Source: Methylophaga marina
GTDB taxonomy: Bacteria > Pseudomonadota > Gammaproteobacteria > Nitrosococcales > Methylophagaceae
Length of the DNA: 64,000 nucleotides
Reading direction: 5' to 3'
Assembly (NCBI RefSeq): GCF_030296755.1
Contig: NZ_AP027741.1
Location: forward strand, 2,905,001 to 2,969,000
Part shown: positions 38,058 through 47,593 of the stretch, piece by piece
Layout of the letters: every line of letters starts with the position of its first letter
Numbering within the stretch: position 1 is the stretch's first letter
Program-made: the position numbers and the translations under genes
Notes under the pieces: generated by a model
The model's input: the letters and a program-made list of their open reading frames with translations, nothing else
Told to the model about the DNA's origin: nothing
Databases searched by the model: none

Positions 38058-41000
38058 ATGGATGGTCTTATCCGTTTTTCATTGACGCAGCGTCTGGTGA
38101 TGCTGATTCTGGTAGTTGTTCTGATCGGCTTTGGCTGGAAAGCCTTTAACGATACACCGATTGATGCCTTTCCTGACGTCTCGACAACACAGGTAAAAAT
38201 TATCCTCAAAGCGCCTGGTATGACACCGGAAGAGGTGGAAAGCCGCATTACCGCTTTAGTCGAAGTTGAGATGTTGGGGATCCCCAAACAACGCATGTTA
38301 CGTTCGGTTGTTAAGTATGGCCTGACAGATATTACCGTTGATTTTGAAGAGGGCACGGATATTTACTGGGCCCGCCAACAAGTCGCTGAACGTCTTTCAG
38401 CCATTAAGGATACCTTACCAGCCGATATTCAAGGTGGACTGGCACCGTTAACGACACCTTTAGGTGAAATGTTCATGTTTACTGTAAACAGTCCCACGTT
38501 GGATTTAATGCAGCGACGTGAATTACTGGATTGGGTTATCAGACCAGCCTTGCGTAGCGTCGAAGGTGTGGCTGATGTGAATTCATTAGGCGGTTATGTC
38601 AAAACTTTTGAAATTATTCCGGATTTAGCCAAGCTGGCTGCATTAAATATCAGCCTTGCCGACATCCAGCACACATTGGAAATGAATAATCGTAATGATG
38701 GGGCAGGACGCATCGATGAAGGCGAAGAGGTATTACTGGTTCGTGCACAAGGCAGTCTACAAAATCTGGATGATATAAAACGTTTAGTGGTTAAGTCAGA
38801 TGCAAATGAACCCGTTTTATTGTCACAAGTGGCAGAATGCCGAATTGGTTCGTTGACACGTCATGGTGCGGTCAGTGCCAATGGACAGGGGGAGGCCGTT
38901 CAAGGTCTGGTATTGGGTTTGCGCGGTGCTAATGCCAAGAAGGTTGTCGCCGGTATCGAAAAACGTCTCGCCGAGTTACAACCCTCATTACCAGATGATG
39001 TGACGATCGACGTCTTTTACAACCGTGGTGAACTGGTCGCTGATGCCATTCATGGCGTGAATAAAGCATTGATTGAAGCCGTCGTATTAGTCTTGGTGTT
39101 TTTACTATTATTCCTAGGTGATATCCGTGCGGCTATTGTGGTAGCGCTTGTGTTACCACTATCTGCCATGATTACTTTTATCATGATGCGTCAGTTTGGT
39201 TTATCAGCCAACTTGATGAGTTTGGGTGGCTTAACCATTGCCATCGGTATGTTGGTCGATGCCGCCGTGGTAGTAGTTGAAAACATCGTGTCACAACTAT
39301 CGGATAAATCTCGGTCAGCGGTACTGCCAAGACTGCATTTGATTTATCGTGCAGTGAAAAATGTCTCGGTGCCTGTCACCTCAGGCATCATCATTATCGT
39401 TATTGTTTTTCTGCCATTGCTGACTTTACAGGGGCTGGAAGGAAAGCTGTTTATTCCCGTCGCCTTGACGATTGTATTTGCACTGGCCGGCTCCTTACTT
39501 TTATCACTGACAGTGATTCCTGTGCTGGCCTCTTTTTTACTGAAACACGTCTCTCATGATGAACCGTTGTTACCGAGACTATTAAAAAGACTCTATTCAC
39601 CTGTATTAGCCTGGTCTCTGGATCATACAAAAAGCGTGGTGGTGATAGCGCTACTGTTATTAGCATTTGCTGCCGTTTTATACACCCAAGTGGGTAAAGC
39701 CTTTATGCCGGTGATGGACGAGGGCGACTTGATTGTGCAATTAGAAAAATTGCCTTCAATCACCTTGGAGCAGTCAGTCGCTTTAGATAAACGCGTGCAA
39801 CAGACATTATTAAAAAATGTGCCGGAAATTACTGGCGTAGTGGCTAGAACAGGGGCAGATGAACTCGGGTTAGACCCAATGGGATTAAACGAAACAGATA
39901 TGTTTTTAATCCTGAAACCACGTGAGCAATGGCAAGTTGCAACAAAAGAAGACTTAAAGCTAAAAATAAGGCAGGTTCTGGAACAATTTCCAGGTTTGAA
40001 TTACGGGTTTACACAACCAATTGAAATGCGTGTGTCAGAAATGCTCACGGGTGTCAGAGGTGATCTTGCCATCAAAATATTTGGTGAAGATGGTGACACG
40101 CTCAATGAGCTAGCGAAACAGGTTGTGCAGGTCGTTTCCGGTATTCAAGGTGCTGAAGATGTCATCACCAGCCAGAATGATGGGGCGCAGTATTATCAAA
40201 TTGATCTGAATGCGTTAACACTAGGTCGTTTAGGCTTAAGTGTTGAAGATGTATTACCACAATTGCGCATGCTGGTTCAGGGAAGTCAGGTAGGCACGAT
40301 TTATCAAGGGGCCAGACGATACCCTCTGGTCATTCAAGGTGAACGTAACTTACAGAAAATGGCTAGTTTGTTTGCGCATGCACGATTAAATGTCGCCGGT
40401 AACAGACAGGTGCAAATTTCTGATCTGGCTACATTAAGACGCGTTGAAGGACCTGTGTCTATTCGTCGAGAGCAAGGACAGCGTATGACGGTCGTAGTAG
40501 CAAATGTCGCTGATCGTGATCTAGTGAGTTTTGTTGAAGAAGCCCAGGCGGCGGTAGCAAAAAACATCAAGTTGCCTAGTGGTTATCAGTTTTCCTGGGG
40601 CGGTCAGTTTGAAAATCAACAGCGAGCAGCTAAACGCTTAATGGTGGTCATTCCTGTAGCTTTATCTTTAATTTTCTTATTATTGTTTTCCACTTTTCGT
40701 TCCCTACGCCAGGCCATACTGGTCATGAGTAATGTGCCTTTTGCTATGGTGGGCGGGATAACCGCACTTTGGCTGACCGGTGAATACTTATCCGTACCAG
40801 CTTCTGTTGGCTTTATCGCCTTACTAGGTATTGCTGTATTAAATGGCGTGGTAATGGTGAGTTACTTTAATGAGCTGTTAGAAACAGGTATGGCAGTAGA
40901 TGATGTAGTCAGAGAGGGCGCGATGCGTCGCTTAAGGCCCGTGATGATGACGGCCACCATTGCTGCCTTCGGTCTCGTGCCTTTGCTGTTTGCCAGCGGG

Positions 41001-41120
41001 CCTGGTTCAGAAATTCAGCGGCCATTAGCCATTGTGGTTATCGGTGGTCTGGTCAGTGCTACCTTGCTAACCTTGGTTTTATTGCCATTATTATTCAGAC
41101 GATTTGGAGTCGCAAAATGA
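38058..41120 (+). CDS. Heavy-metal RND permease (CzcA/CusA family)
   Basis: 1020 residues, full length. Typical of heavy-metal efflux pumps: DAFPDVSTTQVKI, APGMTPEEVESRI near the start, YGLTDITVDFEEGTDIYWARQQ, the GMLVDAAVVVVENI proton-relay helix, and FMPVMDEGDL after the central loop. It exports a metal cation (Cu/Ag or Co/Zn/Cd) out of the cell with adaptor and channel; no outer-membrane partner is encoded beside it, so it may borrow the TolC-like protein upstream or one elsewhere. Confidence 0.94.
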   Translation: MDGLIRFSLTQRLVMLILVVVLIGFGWKAFNDTPIDAFPDVSTTQVKIILKAPGMTPEEVESRITALVEVEMLGIPKQRMLRSVVKYGLTDITVDFEEGTDIYWARQQVAERLSAIKDTLPADIQGGLAPLTTPLGEMFMFTVNSPTLDLMQRRELLDWVIRPALRSVEGVADVNSLGGYVKTFEIIPDLAKLAALNISLADIQHTLEMNNRNDGAGRIDEGEEVLLVRAQGSLQNLDDIKRLVVKSDANEPVLLSQVAECRIGSLTRHGAVSANGQGEAVQGLVLGLRGANAKKVVAGIEKRLAELQPSLPDDVTIDVFYNRGELVADAIHGVNKALIEAVVLVLVFLLLFLGDIRAAIVVALVLPLSAMITFIMMRQFGLSANLMSLGGLTIAIGMLVDAAVVVVENIVSQLSDKSRSAVLPRLHLIYRAVKNVSVPVTSGIIIIVIVFLPLLTLQGLEGKLFIPVALTIVFALAGSLLLSLTVIPVLASFLLKHVSHDEPLLPRLLKRLYSPVLAWSLDHTKSVVVIALLLLAFAAVLYTQVGKAFMPVMDEGDLIVQLEKLPSITLEQSVALDKRVQQTLLKNVPEITGVVARTGADELGLDPMGLNETDMFLILKPREQWQVATKEDLKLKIRQVLEQFPGLNYGFTQPIEMRVSEMLTGVRGDLAIKIFGEDGDTLNELAKQVVQVVSGIQGAEDVITSQNDGAQYYQIDLNALTLGRLGLSVEDVLPQLRMLVQGSQVGTIYQGARRYPLVIQGERNLQKMASLFAHARLNVAGNRQVQISDLATLRRVEGPVSIRREQGQRMTVVVANVADRDLVSFVEEAQAAVAKNIKLPSGYQFSWGGQFENQQRAAKRLMVVIPVALSLIFLLLFSTFRSLRQAILVMSNVPFAMVGGITALWLTGEYLSVPASVGFIALLGIAVLNGVVMVSYFNELLETGMAVDDVVREGAMRRLRPVMMTATIAAFGLVPLLFASGPGSEIQRPLAIVVIGGLVSATLLTLVLLPLLFRRFGVAK

Positions 41121-41413
41121 CATGTTTATTGGCACTGATTGTGAAGCCGACATTAGAAGCAGCATTAAGTGACTGGTTGTTATTACATCCATCCATTGAT
41201 GGATTTACTACACAACAAGCGTCTGGGCATGGTACTGGACACCCTATGAGTATTACCGAGCAGGTGGCAGGGCAACGGCAACAATTGATTTACTGGTTAG
41301 AGCTGGATTCTGCGATAGCTAGTACTATAATTGATGAGTTGGCAGCGAATTTTTCAGGATCAGGAATTCATTACTGGCAATTACCGTTATCAGCAAGTGG
41401 GCTTATTCGCTAA
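41117..41413 (+). CDS. DUF3240-family protein
   Basis: 98 residues, ferredoxin-like fold expected. DUF3240 proteins (HPSIDGFTTQQASGHG...QRQQLIYWLELD) are typically found immediately downstream of CusA/CzcA pumps; here it overlaps the pump by four bases. The histidines near the middle and the PII-like topology suggest a small metal-sensing partner. Its last 11 bases overlap the convergent lapG gene. Confidence 0.85.
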   Translation: MTCLLALIVKPTLEAALSDWLLLHPSIDGFTTQQASGHGTGHPMSITEQVAGQRQQLIYWLELDSAIASTIIDELAANFSGSGIHYWQLPLSASGLIR

Positions 41414-42074
41414 TCGCTTCTTCTGCCTGTTTTTGCATACGTTTTTCTAAGTCCTGCCATAAAGATAAACGGGATGAACCACCGACACGTTGGCCTTCGC
41501 CGCGTGACTTGGCCAGCCACAAACCAGTACCGTTGAAACTATAAACAGGGGTTAAATCGTTACGCTGGCTGGCAGGTTTGATTTCAGTGATTAAGTTATC
41601 CAGCACTAATGGCACAGAGCGTTTTGTTTTGAAGTAGGTCAGTACCATATGAGCTTGATTTAATTCTTTTGCTTTAACGTAGGTGATACGTAATTTGTCT
41701 TCATCAACACCCAACTCTTTCAAGGTGAAATATTTGGCTATTGAATAGTCTTCACAGTCACCACCGCCGATAGATAGCATTTCCAGTGGGGTTGCCCAGT
41801 AGTCTTTTTTATTCCAGAGATCGATGTCATCGATAAACAACACATTGGTGTTAAAAAATTGATTCACCAGTGCCAGCTTTTCAGCTTCCGGTAAGTCTTT
41901 ATTTTCGTCCACCAGTTTTTGCCAGTCTTCGACACGCTGACGAGCAAATTTATTATATTGCGCCTCAATATTGTCTAACACACGTGTGCTGATATTGAGA
42001 TCAGCGACAAGCGGCAACGACAATATCAAACATGTCAGTATCAGCAATAACGACAGAGGGCGTTTAAACAGCAT
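41403..42074 (-). CDS. lapG: LapG-type periplasmic cysteine protease
   Basis: 223 residues with an N-terminal signal/anchor (LLLILTCLILSLPLVA). A transglutaminase-like papain fold with catalytic Cys in GGDCEDYSIAKY (near residue 105), His in AHMVLTY and Asp in PLVLDNL. In Pseudomonas LapG cuts the large adhesin LapA off the cell surface when c-di-GMP is low. It is followed (minus strand, upstream) by lapD with a 14-base gap, forming one transcript. Confidence 0.92.
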   Translation of the reverse strand: MLFKRPLSLLLILTCLILSLPLVADLNISTRVLDNIEAQYNKFARQRVEDWQKLVDENKDLPEAEKLALVNQFFNTNVLFIDDIDLWNKKDYWATPLEMLSIGGGDCEDYSIAKYFTLKELGVDEDKLRITYVKAKELNQAHMVLTYFKTKRSVPLVLDNLITEIKPASQRNDLTPVYSFNGTGLWLAKSRGEGQRVGGSSRLSLWQDLEKRMQKQAEEAISE

Positions 42075-42088
42075 GGATAGCTCAGACT

Positions 42089-43987
42089 TTAACGACTGAT
42101 ACCGTAGATGCCAGCTTGTTTAACAATCGCAAAATCTTCATCGTTTGTGACTGCCTCAGCAAGTACTTTGATATCCAGCAAGCGAGAGACTTCATGCATG
42201 ATTTCCAAAAAGTCTGGTTTACTGGCGTTACTACCAATGTTCTGTGTCAAATCACGTGCGAGTCTGATGTAATCCAGATGCAAATGTCGTAACTCATCAA
42301 TGGCAATAATATCCGCAGAATAACGTTTGATAAGACTATTTGCACCCAATGACTTCACAAAACGACTGAAGTTAGTAAAGGCTTTGAGGTTTTTAGTGGC
42401 GGCATAGGCCGAGACAGAAAAAGTCAGTAACTCAGCAGAAATAACGGACTGCTCGATACGAGATTCCAGCCATTTATGGAAACTGGCTGAATCAATTGAG
42501 TCCATCGTCAGGTTGATACTGACAGGACAGCTAATACGATCTTGCTCCATTTTGAGTAGGACTTTGTTCACAATGCAACGGTCCACAGGTTCCGACAATC
42601 CAAACTCTTGTGCCATAGAGAAAAAAGTCCCGACAGACAGGGTGTTACCCGCTTTATCTTTGACAAAGCTAAAGGCTTCCTGCATCACTTTGACAGGCTT
42701 AGGACCATCATAATTATAGGCTTCGGCTGTGAAGTAGATTTCTGGCGTATCACGATTAATAGCGTGGGTAATGGCGGCTTTCCATTCTTGTTCAGAAAGA
42801 GAACTGATGGAGTCATCTTTAATGAAAAAGGCGTTTTGTCCAATAATACTGGCCTGCTCATAGGCTTCAATTAAAGCAGGCATTAAACGTTCAAACTCAC
42901 TGGTGCGATCAAATTTAACTAAACCAATGTGAACCAGATCGTCGACTTCATAATGCTCAGCCAGTTCTGTCATTGCCTGTTGCAGATTTTTAGCAAATGA
43001 CTGAATCAGATTGATATCAGACTCATCATAAATAATGGCAAACTCGGCACCATACAGACGATAGGCATGACCATTGCCGGCCACGGCATTGTTCAGTATA
43101 CGGGCCATATCTTTTAAGAGTGTATCAGCGAGTTGATTCCCTTTTTGTTTACTGATATCGGCTAAATCAACAAACTTGATGTAACTCACATACCCGGTAT
43201 GGCCGCTTGATAGTCGCTTTTTCATGTCGGCGGTGAAAGTGGCTTGATTGAGTAATCGGGTTAAGCCATCACGTTTGAGATTATCATTCAGGGCATCGAG
43301 CCTTTGATTAAGTCGAGTGATGGTATCGCCAATCTTGACTGACATACTGTTCATAGACTGAGCAACATGGCGGACCTCTTTGGTCCAAGGCAGACGATCA
43401 ATCGTAGTAAATTGACCGGAAGAAATTTCATTAGCCTGTTTTTGTATCGCTTTAAGTGGTTGTAAGGTAAACCGTAACACCAGCATGAGTAATGCAAATG
43501 CACCCACAAAAATAATCACGGAATACAATAAGGTTTCTTTGGCTTGTTTATAGAGTTTCAAATAAGCATAAGCAGGGTTGCTACTGACATACAGTGTGCC
43601 GGATATTGACCAGCCAGAGCTGATTTCTGATGAAGCTGTGGCAGACTTCATGGGTAACCAGTTGATTAGCCATTGGGGCACGCCTTCCATTTTGACTGGA
43701 TTTTTCAGACTCACCAGTGTTTTACCATCAATATCTTCTAAACGCATTTCACGGTAATAACCCATATCAAAAATGGCGCTCATCATTGTTTGTAATATCG
43801 GATCATTTTCATCTTCCATATGCGGGCTAAGTGAGAGACCCAACGATGTGGCGGTATCCTGCATATGTATTTCAGATTCAACTTCGAGATAGTCACGGAT
43901 ACTGCCCATGCTGATCACAAAGCTTGCTGAAAAAACAATCAGAAAAAGTAAGCTGATTAGAATTAACAACTGCTTAGAAAGTGACAT
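42089..43987 (-). CDS. lapD: LapD-type c-di-GMP receptor
   Basis: 632 residues. Two transmembrane helices flank a periplasmic output domain (about residues 25-150) with HAMP after the second. A degenerate GGDEF domain follows (YGAEF in place of GGDEF), then a degenerate EAL domain without its catalytic residues, which binds c-di-GMP without cutting it. When bound, LapD holds LapG and keeps the adhesin on the surface. AGGAAATCAAT precedes the ATG. No large adhesin gene is in this window. Confidence 0.92.
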   Translation of the reverse strand: MSLSKQLLILISLLFLIVFSASFVISMGSIRDYLEVESEIHMQDTATSLGLSLSPHMEDENDPILQTMMSAIFDMGYYREMRLEDIDGKTLVSLKNPVKMEGVPQWLINWLPMKSATASSEISSGWSISGTLYVSSNPAYAYLKLYKQAKETLLYSVIIFVGAFALLMLVLRFTLQPLKAIQKQANEISSGQFTTIDRLPWTKEVRHVAQSMNSMSVKIGDTITRLNQRLDALNDNLKRDGLTRLLNQATFTADMKKRLSSGHTGYVSYIKFVDLADISKQKGNQLADTLLKDMARILNNAVAGNGHAYRLYGAEFAIIYDESDINLIQSFAKNLQQAMTELAEHYEVDDLVHIGLVKFDRTSEFERLMPALIEAYEQASIIGQNAFFIKDDSISSLSEQEWKAAITHAINRDTPEIYFTAEAYNYDGPKPVKVMQEAFSFVKDKAGNTLSVGTFFSMAQEFGLSEPVDRCIVNKVLLKMEQDRISCPVSINLTMDSIDSASFHKWLESRIEQSVISAELLTFSVSAYAATKNLKAFTNFSRFVKSLGANSLIKRYSADIIAIDELRHLHLDYIRLARDLTQNIGSNASKPDFLEIMHEVSRLLDIKVLAEAVTNDEDFAIVKQAGIYGISR

Positions 43988-44193
43988 ATTGATTTCCTTA
44001 TTACGATGTTCAGGCCATTTTAAGTACTGCCTGATGTATATCGGCTAACTTGATGGAATCTGATGAATTATCACCAAAACGCTAACAATACCCTGACCAC
44101 GACATCACAGCAAGCATCATCAGCGCGGGCAATAAGTCTTTTGTTTCAGCAGGTAGATTGCTACGATCAGCGTTTCATTTATAGGCGATACAG

Positions 44194-45116
44194 ATGTTAT
44201 TAGTATTAGTGCAGATGGGGCTTCTCATTGCCTGTGGTTTTGCCTGGAAACAATGGGCACCAAGGCATATTCCAGCTCTGGCACACCGCCGCGCCTTAAC
44301 CGATCTGGTTTTCTTTATTTTACTGCCAGCCCTGGTGTTAGATGTCATCTGGGGCGCACCCATAGATAAGACCTCTCTTAAAATTTCTCTCACGGCATTT
44401 TCTGGTTTGCTAACAGCAAGCATTGTTATGTGGTGTTTATTGCGATTTATCAAAACCACGCCTGAACAAAAAGGCGCGCTGATGCTGGCTGCAATCTTTC
44501 CGAATGTGACCTACCTTGGTTTACCGGTCACTAATCAGGTACTCGGCTCATGGAGTAATGCCATTGTGCTGCAATATGACTTATTTGCTTGTACACCGGC
44601 GTTGATGACTTTTGGCATATTAATGGCGCATCATTTCGGTAGGGCGGGCCAGCAAAAAGTCCATCCCTTAAAAGAACTCACCAAGGTGCCGCCATTGTGG
44701 GCGGTTGTGATCGCGCTTTTATTAAATGTGCTGCATGTGCCACGCCCAGAACTGGTTCATCACACATTAACGACATTATCTGGTGGTGTGGTGCCACTGA
44801 TGCTGATTGCCTTGGGCATGAGTATTCGCTGGGACAGCTTAAGACTACGTTATTTACCGCTTTTATTGCCGGTCGCTGTGATTACCTTATTATTAGTTCC
44901 GGTGGCTGTGTTTTTCACGGGGGCTGGTTCGAACTGCCTGCGGATATTGCATTGGCCGTCGTGCTTTTGGCTGCCATGCCGACTATGGTGTTTGGTGTTG
45001 TGATATGTGAACGTTACCAATTAGATAGTCCACTCTATGCTGCCGCAGTCACATTGACGACCTTATTAAGCGTTGTCACGTTACCTTTGTGGTTTCATTA
45101 TTTACCCGGCCTGTAG
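44194..45116 (+). CDS. AEC-family (auxin efflux carrier-like) transporter, interrupted by a -1 frameshift
   Basis: Inner-membrane permease of the AEC family, about ten membrane helices in two inverted repeats. The first frame (44194-45003) covers most of the protein. The last helices lie in the next frame (to 45116): GWFELPADIALAVVLLAAMPTMVFGVVICERYQLDSPLYA. The break is at five G (44919-44923); six G give FFTGGWFELPADIAL and a 307-residue protein of family length. The substrate is unknown. The 3' end overlaps the convergent CinA-like gene by 19 bases. Confidence 0.85.
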
Positions 45117-45847
45117 TCAGACCAGATAAAGCCGGCTGCTTCAACGGCCGCAATCACATGTTGCATGGCTTGCTCAATTTGTTCAGCGTCACCACGCAAG
45201 CTGAATTCAATTTGAGGCTCATCGCCGAGTTTGGGCAAGCTTGATAATTTTAACTGCGGATATTGGGCGACAATCTCATTCATTGTCGGCAGTAAATCTG
45301 ACTCACGCCCTTTCGTAATGGTAATGATTCTTTCCGCTTTGGGACGCAAGCCCTGTAAGTGTGGGTAATGGGTATCTAAAATCCATTCCAGCATGGGCCA
45401 GGACATTTCAGGGAAGCCCGGCATAAAGTGATGGTTATCCAGACTAAAACCCGGCACGCGATTAATAGTATTGGGAATAATGCGGCTACCTTCAGGTAAG
45501 TGGCCCATCAAAATACGATTAGGATAGGCATCTTTACCAAACTGATCTTCAATTGCTTTGACTGCATCAGGGTGAGGTTTGATCTCAACGCCTTTCACTA
45601 AAGCAGCCGTCTGGCGGGTTCTATCATCCGGAGTGGCACCAATACCTCCGAAGCTGAACACCAGATCAGGACTGCTCATTGAAAAGCGTAAGGCGCGTTC
45701 CAATTGCTGTGGATCGTCACCAACAATTAGCGTCCAACTTAATTCCAAATCACGTTTGGCCAGAACGGATTGTAAGTGAGCGAAATGCTTATCCTGGCGT
45801 TTACCACTCAGAATTTCATCACCAATGATTAGCGCGCCAATATTCAT
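45098..45847 (-). CDS. CinA N-terminal (MoaB/MogA-like) molybdopterin-binding-fold protein
   Basis: 249 residues. It has GALIIGDEILSGKRQDKH, SFGGIGATPDDRTRQT and the MPGFPEMSWPML segment of the COG1058 family. It lacks the C-terminal NMN deamidase domain of full CinA. E. coli-type relatives may act on NMN or nicotinamide derivatives, but the role of the short form is uncertain. The start overlaps the truncated hemoglobin stop by one base, so the two genes are coupled. Confidence 0.88.
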   Translation of the reverse strand: MNIGALIIGDEILSGKRQDKHFAHLQSVLAKRDLELSWTLIVGDDPQQLERALRFSMSSPDLVFSFGGIGATPDDRTRQTAALVKGVEIKPHPDAVKAIEDQFGKDAYPNRILMGHLPEGSRIIPNTINRVPGFSLDNHHFMPGFPEMSWPMLEWILDTHYPHLQGLRPKAERIITITKGRESDLLPTMNEIVAQYPQLKLSSLPKLGDEPQIEFSLRGDAEQIEQAMQHVIAAVEAAGFIWSDYRPGK

Positions 45848-46242
45848 TATTCAGTCTCTGGACGATTACGCATAAAATCGGCTGTCTGTACAAACGACGC
45901 CATCAGCTGTTCTGAAAATAAGGGATCTAAATCCATCGATTTTAATGCCTGAGCCATACAATAAAGCCATTGATCACGTTCTTCGATACCAATAGAGAAG
46001 GGCAAGTGTCGAGCTCTCAGTCTTGGATGACCGTATTTATCAGTATATAAAGGCGGGCCACCCAACCAGCCAGTCAGAAACAAATATAATTTTTCTTCAC
46101 TGATACTGATGTCTTTTGGATGGTAATCACGAATATGTTGTGTTTGAGGCGTCTCACACATCACCTCATAAAAAGTTTTGCATAGATGTCTGACACCGGC
46201 TTCGCCACCGATACGTTCGTAGGGAGTTGCTATTTCAGCCAT
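45847..46242 (-). CDS. Group II truncated hemoglobin
   Basis: About 131 residues, two-over-two globin. PYERIGGEAGVRHLCKTFYEVM is the N-terminal helix; LTGWLGGPPLYTDKYGHPRLRARHLPFSIG holds the proximal histidine (RARHLPF), and the tryptophan in DQWLYCM is the group II hallmark. Likely to bind O2, NO or other diatomics. ATG at 46242 is preferred over the upstream TTG at 46257 because it begins the family's normal N-terminus; no good ribosome site separates the two. Confidence 0.9.
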   Translation of the reverse strand: MAEIATPYERIGGEAGVRHLCKTFYEVMCETPQTQHIRDYHPKDISISEEKLYLFLTGWLGGPPLYTDKYGHPRLRARHLPFSIGIEERDQWLYCMAQALKSMDLDPLFSEQLMASFVQTADFMRNRPETE

Positions 46243-46274
46243 GATTGAATTCAACAAAAAAAGACTAGTTTAAC

Positions 46275-46287
46275 CTTGTTGAACAAG
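46275..46287. promoter_or_regulatory. Perfect palindrome CTTGTTGAACAAG upstream of the Fae homologue
   Basis: Six-base arms around a central G, about 85 bases before the Fae-homologue start. A second interlocked inverted repeat, AACCTTG (46272-46278) and CAAGGTT (46302-46308), surrounds it. Together they look like an operator or a folded leader; which one cannot be told. Confidence 0.4.
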
Positions 46288-46372
46288 ACGATAAAGCGAA
46301 TCAAGGTTGCGAGCTTGGCCGCAGACCGGGATAATTGGCCCATCTTTTAGCAATAAACAGGAGAATTATCCT

Positions 46373-46921
46373 ATGAGCGATAGAATTGTCATGCGTACAG
46401 GTGAAGCACTGGTTGGCGGTGGTCCTGCTTTTACAGCGGCTGAGCCAGAAGTCGTTATCGGTGAATTAGACGGTCCATTTGGTACCGCATTCGCTAACCT
46501 GATGGGCGACCAAGTACAAGGTCACTCACGCGTATTAGCGCTGATGAACACTGACATGCAAGTTAAACCTGCCACATTAATGGTCAGTAAAGTCACTGTT
46601 AAGAAAACAGCTTACACCAACATTCTGATGGGTACAGTTCAAGGCGCTATCGCTAACGGCGTATTAGATGCTGTTCGTAACGGTACTATTCCAAAAGAAA
46701 AAGCGAATGATTTAGGTATCATCGTTTCTGTATGGTTGAACCCAAGCATCGTGACTGTAGAAGACTTAGATCACGAAGCTTTATTCAACATTCACCGCGA
46801 AGCCACTCGCCGTGCTATCGAAAAAGCCATGAATAACGAGCCAAGCATCGATTATTTATTGGAAAATCAAGATAAATTGGTTCACAAATATTACCAAAAA
46901 GAACTTGATGCTAAAAAATAA
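46373..46921 (+). CDS. fae: Formaldehyde-activating enzyme (Fae) homologue
   Basis: 182 residues. True Fae couples formaldehyde to tetrahydromethanopterin in methylotrophs. Family features are clear: TGEALVGGGP, the TAFANLM helix, KPATLMVSKVTV, and VQGAIANGVLDAVRNGTIP. The active-site histidine of well-studied Fae proteins (in the GNEVAHIDLIIG stretch of Methylobacterium) has no counterpart here: the aligned region reads GPAFTAAEPEVVIG. So this may be one of the Fae-like paralogues with a different or lost activity. AGGAG nine bases upstream decides the ATG at 46373. It stands alone, with its own terminator, typical of a highly expressed gene. Confidence 0.88.
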   Translation: MSDRIVMRTGEALVGGGPAFTAAEPEVVIGELDGPFGTAFANLMGDQVQGHSRVLALMNTDMQVKPATLMVSKVTVKKTAYTNILMGTVQGAIANGVLDAVRNGTIPKEKANDLGIIVSVWLNPSIVTVEDLDHEALFNIHREATRRAIEKAMNNEPSIDYLLENQDKLVHKYYQKELDAKK

Positions 46922-46988
46922 AAACTGGAAACTCAATGAGTTAGCTGTGGTCTCTGTATAAGAGGAGATATTCACAGCCTCAAGTTTT

Positions 46989-47028
46989 AAACGGTCTGTC
47001 TTTTAAACTGGACAGACCGTTTTTTTTG
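46989..47028 (+). terminator. Strong rho-independent terminator after fae
   Basis: ACGGTCTGTC (46991-47000) and GACAGACCGT (47011-47020) form a ten-base-pair stem, loop TTTTAAACTG, followed by seven T. Confidence 0.92.
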
Positions 47029-47039
47029 CCATGTATAAT
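47009..47039 (+). promoter_or_regulatory. Candidate promoter overlapping the fae terminator
   Basis: TGGACA (47009-47014) as -35 and a perfect TATAAT (47034-47039) as -10, with a 19-base spacer. Transcription would begin near 47046, after the GTG at 47042 and before the ATG at 47072, which supports the later start of the next gene. Confidence 0.5.
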
Positions 47040-47071
47040 CGGTGGCAAATGAAGAAACATTCAAGGTAGAT

Positions 47072-47575
47072 ATGGACCTCTATTCCATTGATAAATTAAT
47101 GCATGAAACCCGACAGCTTGCGGCGAAATACCGTGAAGCTACTGGGAGCACCTTACCGATTACTGGCGAGATTGCCCGCTTTGATGCAGCAAGAGCGCTC
47201 AACCTTTCACTGATTAATGACCCCAACAGTCCGATTGATGCGACCGGCAAGGAAGGGCATCGGCAGGATAAACGTATTATTATCAAAGGCCGAGCCATTT
47301 TTGATAGTAGTAAAGCCAGTCCCAGAATTGGACAATTAAATCCTGAACAGGATTGGGATCTGGCTGTATTAGTGCTGTTTGATGAGCACTACGACGTCGA
47401 TGAAATCTATGAAGCAAGCCGTGAAGCTATTGCGGATGCATTAGATAATAAAAAAGACAGTAACCGAAAAAAGCGCGGTGCCATGTCTATCGCACAATTC
47501 AAGATTATTGGTGAACGGGTATGGACCCGCGAAAACGGTCTAGAAACCGACGTATGGGAAAACCAAGACGACTAA
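47072..47575 (+). CDS. Hypothetical protein
   Basis: 167 residues, soluble, mixed alpha/beta. I do not recognise the family. The core (ITGEIARFDAARALNLSLINDPNSPIDATG...KRIIIKGRAIFD) could be a nuclease or DNA-binding fold of the kind found near toxin-antitoxin genes, but no catalytic motif is clear; DVDEIYEASREAIADAL is helical. AAGG seven bases upstream supports the ATG at 47072. It lies in front of lemA on the same strand with 18 bases between. Confidence 0.6.
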   Translation: MDLYSIDKLMHETRQLAAKYREATGSTLPITGEIARFDAARALNLSLINDPNSPIDATGKEGHRQDKRIIIKGRAIFDSSKASPRIGQLNPEQDWDLAVLVLFDEHYDVDEIYEASREAIADALDNKKDSNRKKRGAMSIAQFKIIGERVWTRENGLETDVWENQDD

Positions 47576-47593
47576 TCATTTGAGGGTAAATGG

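Noticed and set aside
44697..45116. Separate gene for the 3' part of the AEC transporter
   Set aside because: The N-terminal half of that frame is a shadow of the transporter; only the end after the G run belongs to it.
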